Source: Symsagittifera roscoffensis (lineage: Eukaryota > Xenacoelomorpha > Acoela > Convolutidae). Taken from it: DNA of 64,000 bases. Every line of letters begins with the position of its first letter. Position 1 is the stretch's first letter. Below the pieces are notes generated by a model that ran no database searches, had not been told where the DNA came from, and was given only the letters and a program-made list of their open reading frames with translations. Below are positions 9,075-21,515 of this stretch, piece after piece. The stretch spans positions 41,286,672 to 41,350,671 of the forward strand of contig NC_087062.1 of assembly GCF_963678635.1 (NCBI RefSeq). Reading direction: 5' to 3'. The position numbers were made by a program, and so were the translations under genes.

Positions 9075-9127
9075 AGGGGTCTTCCACCTCCCCCCCCCCC
9101 CCCCCCCCCACTTCAGCTCCAACATCT

Positions 9128-9175
9128 ACTACTATCGCAAGTTGTGCGAAGCTCGGCTTCGCATCTGTATTTTTT
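9128..9175 (+). mobile_element. SINE tail fragment
   Basis: TATCGCAAGTTGTGCGAAGC then TCGGCTTCGCATCTGT: the GCGAAGC..GCTTCGC..CTGTG tail shared with the tRNA-derived SINEs at 36130, 41795, 51400, 52045 and 61010. No tRNA-like head here. A 20-base C run lies just upstream at 9090-9109. Confidence 0.6.
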
Positions 9176-9451
9176 TTTGCACTTGAATTGAGAAAAGTAA
9201 ATTTAATTATTTTTAAAATAAGAGATATTAGTTTATTTTGGATTTACCTTCTTTCCTTCTGAAAGTATATATGGAAATATCTTACCCTTAAATATTGTTT
9301 GAAAAAAACACGTTGGTCTAATTAGATTCATGGGTCTTAAATTCTATTTTCTGAAGTCAAAGAAAAAGTACCTATTTTTTTGACAATCTGGAATGCCCAA
9401 TTTTTTGGCCGGAAAAATAAGGATTCCTTCAACCATTATCAAGTTAACTGA

Positions 9452-9484
9452 TTATGCAAATCGCGCGATTCAATTATGCTAATG
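9452..9484. promoter_or_regulatory. Octamer-type motifs and a CG-rich palindrome
   Basis: A perfect octamer ATGCAAAT (9454-9461), the 12-bp palindrome AATCGCGCGATT (9459-9470) and a variant ATGCTAAT (9476-9483) lie together in otherwise A/T-rich DNA. POU-type sites of this form occur in snRNA and other promoters, but I find no RNA gene or exon downstream. Confidence 0.25.
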
Positions 9485-10937
9485 AGCTGTGGAGTTTAAA
9501 GCAATGACAGCATGGCTGGATCGTTTCACATCTTATGAAGATGACTCCTAATATTTATTGAGTCCCGCCTGGGACCTTGTTTGAGAAATGCGCAGGCGTA
9601 AAAGACTGATGGCTCTCACTCGTTCCACTAGGCAAAGACATCAGAGGCAATTAGCCTACGCTCCTCCTAGTGTGCTCGTCTGTTCGTTCCTTCATTGGAA
9701 GAGAAAAGAAAAATAGCACCATATATTTTCTTTCATTTGCAATTATATAGTTGCACAAGCTGCATTAGCTATTGATTGTTTACAACAAACTGTGTTACTG
9801 TCTGTTTTCCCTTGAGCTTCCTACTGTTATTTAGATCTTGTTAGAAGAGAGAAAACAACAAAGAGTTCCAAAATCTTTTTGCTGCTATTGGAAAAAACTC
9901 CTTCAAGCAGACAGTTTATCCTCTCATTCAATAATTGGTTGGTCAGTACCATATTTATTGGAAAAAAATTTGTTGTCTTGAAACCTTGTGGCGATTTCAG
10001 CTAAATTAAATAAATAATAAATTGGAAGTCTTCTTTTCCGTACCAGTTTGTTTGACCGCCAACTTAGATTTTCTGTTATACCAAAATAATATCCTGAAGA
10101 TAACAATTTTCCGCTCTCTGTAATTTGGTCACATGGTTTTTATTATCCGTTTATACCTTGTTTAGTTTTAACCCCGTTTTTATTTAGACGTAAAACAAAT
10201 ATTTTACTCTTGAATAAGTAGTTGAAAACGCTTGTACTATTTTGAATTGCGCATTTATCATCACTTTTCAGATATGTGCTGGAGCTGTAAATCTCAATTT
10301 GTAATTTAAATGAAGACGAAAGGTTAGTTGTACGGTATTCTTTTCAGATTCTTCAGAAGTCATTTCCTTCCCAGTCAGTTAACGTGCATTAGCGTTTATA
10401 CTTTTGAAATTTCCTACATATATACTCGTCTTCAGTTTCAATATCCGTTTTCCCTCTTCAGTTCTTTCATGGCAAACTCTGTATCAATTAAGTAGTCCTC
10501 TCGTAGTACTGTCTCGTTCCTTTCAGACCAAATTAGCTAACAGCACAAATGTGCTTTGTTTTTTGTTAAACGACTTATCACCTCTGTTCTGTTATTCTAA
10601 ATCACATACCAACAACTAAAACATCATCTTGTTCTAATTTCTTGCTCTTTTTGGAAATGGTTTGAGACCCAAATCAAATAAAAGTTTTCTGGTTGAAGTT
10701 TTTCAGCAAAATCTAAAAAAAAGAAATTTCTCTTTTTAATAACTAATAGCATTTAATTTTCTTGATTCGCTAAGTGGCTGAAGTAAAACCGATTTTGCTA
10801 AATTAAAAATTCAAATGGCCACCGTTTCATTTCTACATCTGTTCACTGTTTGTACCAAGCGAGCATGAAATGAATTGAACATTTCGAGTATTTTTCTAAA
10901 AGCGTTGCTAAATTTGTTAAGCGTGCTCTTCGAACAA
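9485..10937. other. Unassigned stretch
   Basis: No coding region supported. About 9530-9720 is richer in CpG than its surroundings and includes an inverted pair CACTAGG / CCTAGTG (about 9629-9676). The remainder is AT-rich with only short frames. Confidence 0.4.
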
Positions 10938-11237
10938 TCCCCGTTTGTGCTAGGCATGTTGACAAAATCCATTTAATTGTTCATCGCTTGTGTTAACACG
11001 CTCCACATTCTCTTTACTGTTATTGGCAGAAGTGCTCTGAGCCTACAAAGCGAAAGTGAGTTTAAGGTAAATGGTATATATGGGCCCAGATATTAGCATG
11101 TCTTTTATTTGTTCCTCCATATTTAAGAAAGTTTTGAACTTCTTACTGCAATTGCTCCATGCTAGATACTCTGTGTTAAGCAAGGATTTGCAACCAGTTA
11201 CTTGACTGCTTACCTTGAAAATATGAGAAAAATGAGG

Positions 11238-11500
11238 TTACAGTGGGCGAGTACCTCTCAACATAATTTTAAAAGTTTCATTTGACCAGGGGAAGTAAAA
11301 AGACCTCCTTTTGACCGGTGGACGTAGAATGACGTGTCTAAGTTTTTCTGAACCGCGCGCTGCCCCCTCAAAGTAAGTATATGTTGGCGCCATAGGTGTC
11401 TTTAGTAAAATTTTAGGGTCAGTCAACCAAAATCAGATGCCTTCAAATATTGCCATAGGGGAACCCTTTGGGTTGTCATGGGAGTTGATTTCGCTACTGG
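11238..11500 (-). mobile_element. Relic of the hAT-like CGGATC family (unit 1)
   Basis: Shares the internal block with CCGCGCGCTGCCCCCTCAAA, TTGGCGCCAT, AGGGTCAGTCAACCAAAA and GGGGAACCCTTTGGGTTG with the better-preserved elements at 37331-37714 and 58880-59050. Both termini are lost. The same relic is in unit 2 at about 16237-16500. Confidence 0.5.
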
Positions 11501-12293
11501 TTCTTCTTAATCTATGAAACATGACATTTTTTGAATATGAAACTATTCATTTAAATATGAAACTATGAAACACGTAACATACTATTTATCTTATAAAAAA
11601 TAACTGGTTCATTAATTTATATGAGCTCAGAGAATCAATTTGATCGACCTAAAAAACAAGTAGACGAAATTTTTGAATTCTCAAAAATCTGCATCCACCG
11701 AGAAAATTCTAGATTCTGGTTGATTGCATCTAGTCTAGCGTTATGTGGACTAATTAGCTTGCCTGAATTCTATATGGATTTTGATTTTAATGCCCAATAA
11801 CATACGTTTTAAAAGAAAATTGGTAAATACCGCGCTTTAAGTATCCCAATTTTGCTAATTTTAAATCCTCAATACTTTGCAAAATCAATCACAGTTGGAA
11901 TATCTTTCAGTTTTTCTTGTAAAGTTACGTTAAGTCGAAATGTGTCTGAAAAAAAACCACCCGAGCGCAAAAATTTTGATACTTTCTTCGAAACACTGTC
12001 CAATGTAACAGAGGTTTGTTTTAGAGAGGCCAGCAACTCAATTGGGAAAATAGAAAGTTGTCAGGTAAAAAAAAACTGTAAAATTTGCGAGAATTGGTTT
12101 TGAAAGTGCAAGAAAAAAGTTGAAATTCAAAAAAAAGAAAGGAAAAATTTTTCATAATAAATTCATAAGATATATAAGTGTTTCAAGGGAAGTCTATTAG
12201 ATTTTAATGAAGTGAAGTTTTTTCCACTTGTATAAGCGTTTCTGATTTATGTTTTTTTGATGAAAAAGAATTCAACTTTGTTCACGCTAAAAA

Positions 12294-13800
12294 TTGGCTT
12301 TTTGCGGTTTGACTGAAGGCAAATTAATTGAAGGCAAACTCCACTATCGAACAGCTAACATGAAAAAGGGAACGAAAAACGAGAATGACTTCGTTGCAAA
12401 AATGGGACTGAAACATTCTGAGTCTCTGGCGGAATTAGAAAATGCTATGATCCAGTTTTCTCAAAGTGGCACAAAAAACGTGCCAATCATGAATAGTGTT
12501 TGGATTATTCTTTTGAAACTTGGAAAATGTGCAACAATTTTCAATCAACTTTTTTTTTTCGTTTGAATGTTTTTATACCTTGTTATTTTGGACTATTCTG
12601 CTTTGGAACTCGAAACTCAGAAGTTCTCAGGCTTCTCATTTTCTATCAATCACAAAATCTAGCCAACCAAAAGACTGTTTAAAAATGCTTTGATGATGGT
12701 TACTCAACAGTAGAGAAAATTCCAACCAAACTGATTTCATTCCAACACGATTGTCGCAGAGAAGCTGTGTCAAAATTTTGAGGATATCAAGGGCCTAGAA
12801 TAAGGTACTCACAGACTTGTTTGGTGTGATATCTATCTTGAAGTTACCCTGAACCGCAATAAGTCAAAACTAGATAGAAGAATAAAATCGTGGAAATTAA
12901 ATGAAAGAGAAAATCAAATCAAGTGCAAAGAATCAATCAGAAAAAAGCTAGAGAATAATCAAAAACAGGCGAACGGGAAAAGTTTTTAATCAACCTTTGT
13001 AGAAAAAACTACAAAAGTGTGTGGTGAAATAACCAGAAAACCAGCGAGAAAAAGAACATGGTAGTGGAACGAAAAAATCGGCGAAGGAGTTAAAAAGAAA
13101 ATAGTTTTGTTAGGAAAGTGGCTGATGTCTGGAAATGGAAGAGACCGAGTGATATATCGGAGACAGAGCACTGTCGTGAAACGTCTACTTGTTGAAGCTT
13201 AAAAAGAATCAAGCCAGAACTGGTGTCAAGATCTCTCAAAAACGGAGACAGGACTCAAAACTTTCCGCCTCGCCAAGCAATTGAAAATTGATAAGAGGAT
13301 GCGGTTTTAGCAAACTTTGTTAAATGTGGAGGGAAGTTCCTGAATTGTGACGAAAATGTTCTCTCGCAGCGGCAAAGCTTTTTTTCAAATCTTTTTTATT
13401 GAGATAAGTCCGTTTGACAGGCAAGATATCCCCCAGTGGCTGGCCCATCGGAGGAATTTACTATCCAGGAGGTGGCACCGGCACTGAGAGAAATGAGAAA
13501 TAAGAAAACCCACGACCAACAAGGCTCACTTCAGACATGATATTGTGTGTTATGAAATGTGGACCTGCTGGGCTCTTTGAAACCTTGAGAAGATGGATCT
13601 GCACTGAGTCAAGGGTTAATTATAAAAGTAATGGAAAGGGCTACGAAAAATATTCGGTCTACGGTACCCTGGGATATGCAGATGATCTTGTGATATCGGT
13701 TGAAACGAAATCCCAGTTCATGGAGAAGTTAATACTTGCAACAAGGCTTTACAAAAACTAGGTTTAAAGATCAACTTGAATAAGACAAATATTTGATTTC
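12294..13800 (+). mobile_element. RTE-like LINE remnant (unit 1)
   Basis: Readable across several frames: a linker typical of RTE-like LINEs (HRLVWCDIYLEV, IKSWKLNEREN, RTWWWNEKIGEG), then reverse transcriptase fingers (EEFTIQEVAPAL, MRNKK) and the catalytic-core motif GYADDLVISVE (about 13672-13704), followed by an NLNKT-like motif. The reading frame is interrupted many times and the central RT region between fingers and YADD is largely missing. APE-type endonuclease is not seen in this unit. Non-functional fossil; the clade call is tentative. Confidence 0.65.
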
Positions 13801-15087
13801 AGGCAAAACTTGCTTTCCTCAAAAAAATTGCACTCGGATCGATTGTGTTGAACGGGACCTGAAGCTTCGAACAAACTGGCTGCTTTGATCGAATGGCGTG
13901 GAAAAACATACCATCTTTCATTAAGTAGCAGGAATGCAATTCAGAATGCGCTCACCTGAATGCTGGAATTTTTTTGCTGGAATTTGTCATGCGATGAGCT
14001 CTTTCGCGCTCACCGCATGTCCAACCCCGCCACAAAAAAGAAAACAAACAATAAACGCATTAGTAGTAGAAGTTTTCTTTTATACTTTGCCAATTGTCTT
14101 TTGCGTTCTGGTTGGATTAATTTTTCTTGTGTTTTGCATTTTACAAAATCTGTTCTTGTAGTTTCTTGTTTTTTTTTATGTGATTTAATTTGACCTCATT
14201 TGTTTCGATATGAAATGTAAGAAGATTTTCAGTTGTTTTCCGTGTCCGGAAGGAGCAGAGCGGAAAACTGTACAAATCAAGCACCTAATATTTTTTCGAT
14301 GACCTTGATTTTTTACTGTACGGGAATTTAGCCTTCTTCTTTGGCTTAATTTCTGTTCGATAATTTTTTCTGAAATTCAACGTCATTCCAGACAAACTTT
14401 AAAAAGTTTTGTTGTTTTTTTCTCTAAATAATCCATCGACATAGTGGCTTTCATTTCATTTTAAATCTTCTAACTTGATTGGTTTTGTTTGCGTGGTGTC
14501 GCAAGTGGTGCAAAAATCCGCTTGGCCTCTTTTTGCATTTCAGTTTTTAAAAGGAGTGGATCAGTTTTTTATTTTCCAACGGAATAAAAAATTAATCCAG
14601 TTTTATCCAAGTGGTTAAAGCAAGTTGACTATCATACAATCTTGACTTTTTGAAGTTTGGTATGGTTCTTGACACAGGTTAGTCAAGTGTTAAAAAACTA
14701 GAAGTCATACGTATAGGGCGTGATGGTTTTTCAGTTTTTCTTCAGAAGACAGTCTTAAGTTTGACTTGTGTTCCTTTTTAAGTTCAGTATATTTGTTTTG
14801 TTAAAAGGAAGGCAAGCTCGACTCTCAAACAGCAAAGGCCTTGAAAAACATGATCCACTTTTTGTTTCGAAAGTAGACTGTAAACTTCTGATTTTGCAGC
14901 AGAAATCAGAAAATTGCCTATGGAGTTAATTTTCTTTAAATGGTTATGTTAGAAAAAGTGCTAATCATAAACAGTATTTGAAATAAATTTTGAAAAATAG
15001 GCAACAGTATTTGAAAATGTGCAACAATTTTCAATCAATCTTTTGATTGTTTTCTTATTTTGTTACACTTTTCCATTTGTCTGTTGG

Positions 15088-15306
15088 CTAAGCTCTTTTT
15101 TCCAGATATTTACGCTTGCACTTAGTTAGCGTCTTCGAATCGGATTTAAGACTTTTTTGGAGTTTTAAAGCTAGCTTAACATAATCAGTTGAATCTTTTA
15201 ATAGCTTGGCTGGTAATAAATTCAAGCGTTCTAGTTTTCCGATTTTAGTTTCCTTCGTAGAGGTAATGTGTGCTGGGACGTCTAAAAGTCTAGGTTTGGT
15301 TTCCAC
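15088..15306 (-). CDS. Conserved 72-codon frame (unit 1), origin unknown
   Basis: Minus-strand frame METKPRLLDVPAHITSTK..KLERLNLLPAKLL..YVKLALKLQKSL..KCKRKYLEKRA. It is preceded on that strand by a pyrimidine-rich stretch ending CCAG, so it could be an exon or part of a retroelement ORF1. Product lysine-rich and helical in appearance. The unit-2 copy differs only by one residue near the start. The dispersed repeat's 3' motif overlaps its end, so it may be chance openness preserved by recent duplication. Confidence 0.25.
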   Translation of the reverse strand: METKPRLLDVPAHITSTKETKIGKLERLNLLPAKLLKDSTDYVKLALKLQKSLKSDSKTLTKCKRKYLEKRA

Positions 15307-17055
15307 CTGGTTTGAAAATTTCAGGACTACAACAGTTTTAGCCTAACGGTGTATTGCTCATGTTTTGTCGGCTTACTTGCAACTTTACCTATTTTTCTTG
15401 TGCTCTAAATAATTTTCATGGTAATTATTGGTGATTTATTTGCTAAGTTTCTTTAATTTGCAAATTCAGTAATTGTTTTTTTTTACTTTCTTTTTTTCTG
15501 TTGAGCTTTATTCGGTCTTTATGGTATGGGCCTATGATTTATTCGCTGAGTCTTCTGATTTTGAGACTTTTGAAAGGAAAAATAAGTTTTTATCCTTTTT
15601 TGTGTTTTCGGAGTGGGGAGCTGACTAAAATTTTTTCTCGATAGTTGTTTCTGAATGCTTATTTAACACCGGCGGTTGTGTTTCGGTAAGTATTTTTCTC
15701 AAATTGAGCGTCCTTTGAGCCAAACAGTCAAAAAAATATATTTGAAAAGTGTCAAAATAACGACATTTTTTACATAGTGGATTTCATTTCAATATATGTC
15801 TGCTAGCTTGCAATGCCATGTTTCTCCGATCGCAGGTTCTATTGCAGCCGCAGATTTTTTCAATAAATTATTCAACGAAATACAAATTGTTTGTTGCTTT
15901 TTGAGTGGTTTAGAAACCGTCAATTGGTCAGAAAATCCCCATTTTTGCTAGGCAAGTTGACAAAATCCTTTTAACTTGTTCATCGCTTGTGTTAACACGC
16001 TCCACATTCTCTTTACTGTTATTGGCAGAAGTGTTCTGAGCCTACAAAGCGAAAGTGAGTTTAAGGCAAATGGTATATATGGGCCCAGATATTAGCATGT
16101 CTTTTATTTGTTCCTCCATATTCAAGAAAATTTTGAACTTCTTACTGCAATTGCTCCATGCTAGATACTCTGTGTTAAGCAAGGATTTGCAACCAGTTAC
16201 TTGACTGCTTACCTTGAAAACATGAGAAAAATGAGGTTACAGTGGGCGAGTACCTCTCAGCATAAATTTAAAAGTTTCATTTGACCAGGGGAAGTAAAAA
16301 GACCTCATTTTGACCGGGGACGTAGAATGACGTTTCTAAGTTTTTCTGAACCGCGCGCTGCTCCCTCAAAGTAAGTACATGTTGGCGCCATAGATGTCTT
16401 TAGTAAAATTTTAGGGTCGGTCAACCAAAATCGGATGCCTTCAAATTTTGCCTTAGGGGAACGCTTTGGGTTGTCATGGGAGTTGAATTCGCTACTGGTA
16501 TTTCTTAATCTATGAAACATGACATTTTTTGAATATGAAACTATTCATTTAAATATGAAACTATGAAACACGTAACATACTATTTATCTTATAAAAAATA
16601 ACTGGTTCATTAATTTATATGAGCTCAGAGAATCAATTTGATCGACCTAAAAAACAAGTAGACGAAATTTTTGAATTCTCAAAAATCTGCATCCACCGAG
16701 AAAATTCTAGATTCTGGTTGATTGCATCTAGTCTAGCGTTATGTGGACTAATTAGCTTGCCTGAATTCTATATGGATTTTGATTTTAATGCCCAATAACA
16801 TACGTTTTAAAAGAAAATTGGTAAATGCCGCGCTTTAAGTATCCCAATTTTGCTAATTTCAAATCCTCAAAACTTTGCAAAATCAATCACAGTTGGAATA
16901 TCTTTCAATTTTTCTTGTAAAGTTACGTTAAGTCGAAATGTGTCTGAAAAAAAAACCACCCGAGCGCAAAAATTTCAATAGTTTCTTCGAAACACTGTCC
17001 AATGTAACAGAGGTTTGTTTTAGAGGCCAGCAACTCAATTGGGAAAATAGAAAGT

Positions 17056-17657
17056 TGTTTTGTCAAACAATATCAACCATTAGCTCACCCGACAATTCCT
17101 AAACCTTTTATTCTAAAGTCAGATCTCGTATACCTTATTTAAGTGTAAATACCATGAAGAAATGGAAGCACTTGTATCTAGTTTTGACTCACCACCAGAT
17201 ATAATTTGTATACATGAAACATGCAATCTCCCAGAAGCAGTCGAAGTTTTCTTTCTTTACGAATTAGATAAAAATTAAGAAACGTTATATTTTAACTTTG
17301 TCCTGTCATCATATGTGGCGACTTGAATTTTGATTTTTTGAATGCAAAGATCCTCAGTTCATTTTTTGATGTTATGGAAAGCAAAGTCTTTGAAAATTTA
17401 ATTAAGCAGCCAGCGGGCATTGCTAGCATAAGTGAATTTCTGCTAGATTTATTGGATCTACTTAACAATCTCCCCCCTTTCTTGAAGGGGGGGAGAGATT
17501 CTTTAGTAGGTACAATAGGGGGGAGGGAGATTGTTAAGTAGATCCGATTTATTAATTGTTAATGATTTGAATGTACTATCTAAGTCTAAGGTGTTATATG
17601 GATAACTTATCACAGAAAAAATCCAGTTGCAACACGAAATAGACTCTATAAAGCATG
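17056..17657 (+). mobile_element. LINE endonuclease fragment present only in unit 2
   Basis: Encodes pieces of an APE-type endonuclease: PPDIICIHET (about 17198-17227), CGDLNFDFLN (about 17316-17345) and, on both sides of a MITE, LLD..VNDLN. The style (GDLNFD) is CR1/Jockey-like rather than RTE-like, so this is probably a different LINE family from its host unit. Either inserted into unit 2 after duplication or lost from unit 1. Confidence 0.55.
17454..17545. mobile_element. 92-bp MITE with 8-bp target duplication
   Basis: Begins GGATCTACTTAACAATC and ends with its inverse GATTGTTAAGTAGATCC; flanked on both sides by GATTTATT (17446-17453 and 17546-17553). The 8-bp duplication points to hAT-type integration. 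It interrupts the LINE endonuclease fragment. Confidence 0.75.
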
Positions 17658-17892
17658 GTCAGGTAAAAAAAAAACTGTAAAATTTGCGAGAATTGGTTTT
17701 GAAAGCGCAAGAAAAAAGTTGAAATTTAAAAAAAGGAAAGGAAAAATTTTTCATAATAAATTCATAAGATATATAAGTGTTTCAAGGGAAGTCTATTAGA
17801 TTTTAATGGACTGAAGTTTTTTCCACTTGAATAAGCGTTTCTGATTTGTGTTTTTTCGATGAAAAAGACTTCAACTTTGTTCACGCTAAAAA

Positions 17893-19400
17893 TTGGCTTT
17901 TTGCGGTGTGACTGAAGGCAAATTAATTGAAGGCAAACTCGAGTATCGAACAGCTAACTTGAAAAAGGGAACGAGAAACGAAAATGACTTCGTTTCCAAA
18001 ATGGGACTGAAACATTCTGAGTCTCTGGCGGAATTAGAAAATGCTATGATCCAGTTTTCTCAAAGTGGCACAAAAAACGTGCCAATCATGAATAGTGTTT
18101 GGATTATTCTTTTGAAACTTGGAAAATGTGCAACAATTTTCAATCAACTTTTTTTTTTCGTTTGAATGTTTTTATACATTGTTATTTTGGACTATTCTGC
18201 TTTGGAACTCGAAACTCAGAAGTTCTCAGGCTTCTCATTTTCTATCAATCACAAAATCTAGCCAACCAAAAGACTGTTTAAAAATGCTTTGATGATGGTT
18301 ACTCAACAGTAGAGAAAATTCCAACCAAACTGATTTCATTCCAACACGATTGTCGCAGAGGAAATTTTGAGGATATCAAGGGCCTAGAATAAGGTACTCA
18401 CAGACTTGTTTGGCGTGATATCTATCTTGAAGTTCCCCTGAACCGCCATAAGTCAAAACTAGATAGAAGAATAAAATCGTGGAAATTAAATGAAAGAGAA
18501 AATCAAATCAAGTGCAAAGAATCAATCAGAAAAAAGCTAGAGAATAATCAAAAACAGGCGAACGGGAAACGTTTTTAATCAACCTTTGTAGAAAAAACTA
18601 CAAAAGTGTGTGGTGAAATAACCAGAAAACCAGCGAGAAAAAGAACATGGTAGTGGAACGAAAAAATCGGCGAAGGAGTTAAAAAGAAAATAGTTTTGTT
18701 AGGAAAGTGGCTGATGTCTGGAAATGGAAGAGACCGAGTGATATATCGGAGACAGAGCACTGTCGTGAAACGTCTACTTGTTGAAGCTTAAAAAGAATCA
18801 AGCCAGAACTGGTGTCAAGATCTCTCAAAAACGGAGACAGGACTCAAAACTTTCCGCCTCGCCAAGCAATTGAAAATTGATAAGAGGATGCGGTTTTAGC
18901 AAACTTTGTTAAATGTGGAGGGAAGTTTCTGAATTGTGACGAAAATGTTCTCTCGCAGCGGCAAAGCTTTTTCTCAAATCTTTTTTATTGAGATAAGTCC
19001 GTTTGACAGGCAAGATATCCCCCAGTGGCTGGCCCATCGGAGGAATTTACTATCCAGGAGGTGGCATCGGCACTGACAAAAATGAGAAATAAGATAATCC
19101 CACGACCAACAGGGCTAACTTCAGACATGATATTGTGTTTTATGAAGTCTGGACCTGCTGGGCTCTTTGAAGTCCTTAAGAAGATGGATCTGCACTTAGC
19201 CAAGTATTAATTATAAAAGTAATGGAAAGGGCTACGAAACATATTCGTTCTACGGTACCCTGGGATATGCAGATGATCTTGTGATATCGGTTGAAACGAA
19301 ATCCCAGTTCATTGAGCAGTTAATACTTGCAACAAGGCTTTACAAAAACCAGGTTTAAAGGTTAACTTGAATAAGACAAATATTTGATTTCAGGCCAAAC
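17893..19400 (+). mobile_element. RTE-like LINE remnant (unit 2)
   Basis: Second copy of the 12294-13800 remnant with the same internal loss. The finger region is cleaner here (EEFTIQEVASALTKMRN, GLTSDMILCFMK), and GYADDLVISVE is at about 19263-19295. Sharing the same deletion shows the decay predates the tandem duplication. Confidence 0.65.
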
Positions 19401-20664
19401 TTGCAAAAAAATTGCACTCGGATCGATTGTGTTGAACGGGACCTGAAGCTTCGAACAAACTGGCTGCTTTGATCGAATGGCGTGGAAAAACATACCATCT
19501 TTCATTAAGTAGCAGGAATGCAATTCAGAATGCGCTCACCTGAATGCTGGAATTTTTTTGCTGGATTTTATCATGCGATGAGCTCTTTCGCGCTCACCGC
19601 ATGTCCAACCCCGCCACAAAAAAGAAAACAAACAATAAACGCATTAGTAGAAGTTTTCTTTTATACTTTGCCAATTGTCTTTTGTGTTCTGGTTGTATTG
19701 ATTTTTCTTGTTTTGCAATTTTACAAAATCTGTTTTAGTAGTTTCTTGTTTTTTTATGTGATTTATTTTGACCTTATTTGTTTCGATATGAAATGTAGGG
19801 ATATTTTCAGTTGTTTTCCGTTTCCGGAAGAAGCAGAGCGGAAAACTGTACAAATCAAGCACCTAATATTTTTTCGATGACCTTGTTTTTTACTGTACGG
19901 GAATTTAACCTTCTTCTTTGGCTTAGTTGCTGCTCGATAATTTTTTCTGAAATTCAACGTCATTCCAGACAAACTTTAAAAAGTTTTGTTGTTGCTTTTT
20001 TCTCTAAATAATTCATCGACGTGGCTTTCATTTCATTTTAAATCTGCTAACTTGATTGGTTTTATTTGCGTGGTGTCGCAAGTGGTGCAAAAATCCGCTT
20101 GGCCTTTTTTTGCATTTCAGTTTTCAAAAGGGGTGGATCAGTTTTTTATTTTCCAACGGAATAAAAAATTAATCCAGTTTTATCCAAGTGGTTAAAGCAA
20201 GTTGACTATCATACAATCTTGACTTTTTGAAGTTTGGTATGGTTCTTGACACAGGTTAGTCAAGTGTTAAAAAACTAGAAGTCATACGTATAGGGCGTGA
20301 TGGTTTTTCAGTTTTTCTTCAGAAGACAGTCTTAAGTTTGACTTGTGTTCCTTTTTAAGTTCAGTATATTTGTTTTGTTAAAAGGAAGGCAAGCTCGACT
20401 CTCAAACAGCAAAGGTCTTGAAAAACATGATCCACTTTTTGTTTCGAAAGTAGACTGTAAACTTCTGATTTTGCAGCAGAAATCAGAAAATTGCCTATGG
20501 AGTTAATTTTCTTTAAATGGTTATGTTAGAAAAAGTGCTAATCATAAACAGTATTTGAAATAAATTTTGAAAAATAGGCAACAGTATTTGAAAATGTGCA
20601 ACAATTTTCAATCAATCTTTTGATTGTTTTCTTATTTTGTTACACTTTTCCATTTGTCTGTTGG

Positions 20665-20883
20665 CTAAGCTCTTTTTTCCAGATATTTACGCTTGCACTT
20701 AGTTAGCGTCTTCGAATCGGATTTAAGACTTTTTTGGAGTTTTAAAGCTAGCTTAACATAATCAGTTGAATCTTTTAATAGCTTGGCTGGTAATAAATTC
20801 AAGCGTTCTAGTTTTCCGATTTTAGTTTCCTTCGTAGAGGTAATGTGTGCTGGGACGTCTAAAAGTCTAGGTTTGGTTTTCAC
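20665..20883 (-). CDS. Conserved 72-codon frame (unit 2), origin unknown
   Basis: Near-identical copy of the 15088-15306 frame (MKTKPRLL instead of METKPRLL). See that entry. Confidence 0.25.
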   Translation of the reverse strand: MKTKPRLLDVPAHITSTKETKIGKLERLNLLPAKLLKDSTDYVKLALKLQKSLKSDSKTLTKCKRKYLEKRA

Positions 20884-21515
20884 CTGGTTTGAAAATTTCA
20901 GGACTACAACAGTTTTAGCCTAACGGTGTTCTGCTCATGTTTTGTCGGCTTACTTGCAACTTTACCTAATTTTCTTGTGCTCTAAACAATTTTCATGGTA
21001 ATTATTGGTGATTCATTTGCTAAGTTTCTTTAATTTGCAAATTCAGTAATTGTTTTTTTTTACTTTCTTTTTTTCTGTTGAGCTTTATTCGGTCTTTATG
21101 GTATGGGCCTATGATTTTTTCGCTGAGTCTTCTGTATTTGAGACTTTTGAAAGGAAAAAAAAAAATTTTTATCCTTTTTATATGTTTTCGGAGTGGGGAG
21201 CGGACTAAAATTTTTTCTCGATAGTTGTTTCTGAATGCTTATTTAACACCGGCGGTTGTGTTTCTGTAAGTCTTTTTCTCAAATTGAGCGTCCTTTGAGA
21301 CAAACAGTCAAAAAAATATATTTAAAAAGTGTCAAAATAACGACATTTTTTACATAGTGGATTTCATTTCAATATATGTCTGCTAGCTTGCAATGCCATG
21401 TTTCTCCGATCGCAGGTTCTATCGCAGCAGCAGATTTTTTCAATAAATTATTCAGCAAAGTACAAATTGTTTGTTGCTTTTTGAGTCGTTTAGAAACAGT
21501 CAATTGGTTAGAAAA

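Larger units (their letters stand above)
10938..15936. repeat. Tandem ~5-kb duplication, unit 1
   Basis: Aligns base for base (by eye well above 95%) with 15937-21515 at an offset of 4,999 bp at the start. It includes a hAT-like relic (~11240-11500), an RTE-like LINE remnant (~12290-13800), a copy of the dispersed CTGTCTGTTGGC repeat (~14800-15100) and a conserved minus-strand frame (15088-15306). Confidence 0.85.
15937..21515. repeat. Tandem ~5-kb duplication, unit 2
   Basis: Direct tandem copy of 10938-15936, joined head to tail at 15936/15937. It is ~580 bp longer because it carries 17056-17657, a LINE endonuclease fragment absent from unit 1. Confidence 0.85.

Noticed and set aside
9090-9109. 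Poly-C run as a special signal
   Set aside because: Homopolymer adjacent to a SINE tail; similar C runs occur within the hAT-like elements, so probably slippage or assembly-sensitive sequence.
13537-13760. LTR-retrotransposon reverse transcriptase
   Set aside because: The YADD box lies in LINE-type context (TWWWNE linker, EVA.AL..MRNK fingers), and no LTRs, protease or RNase H were found.
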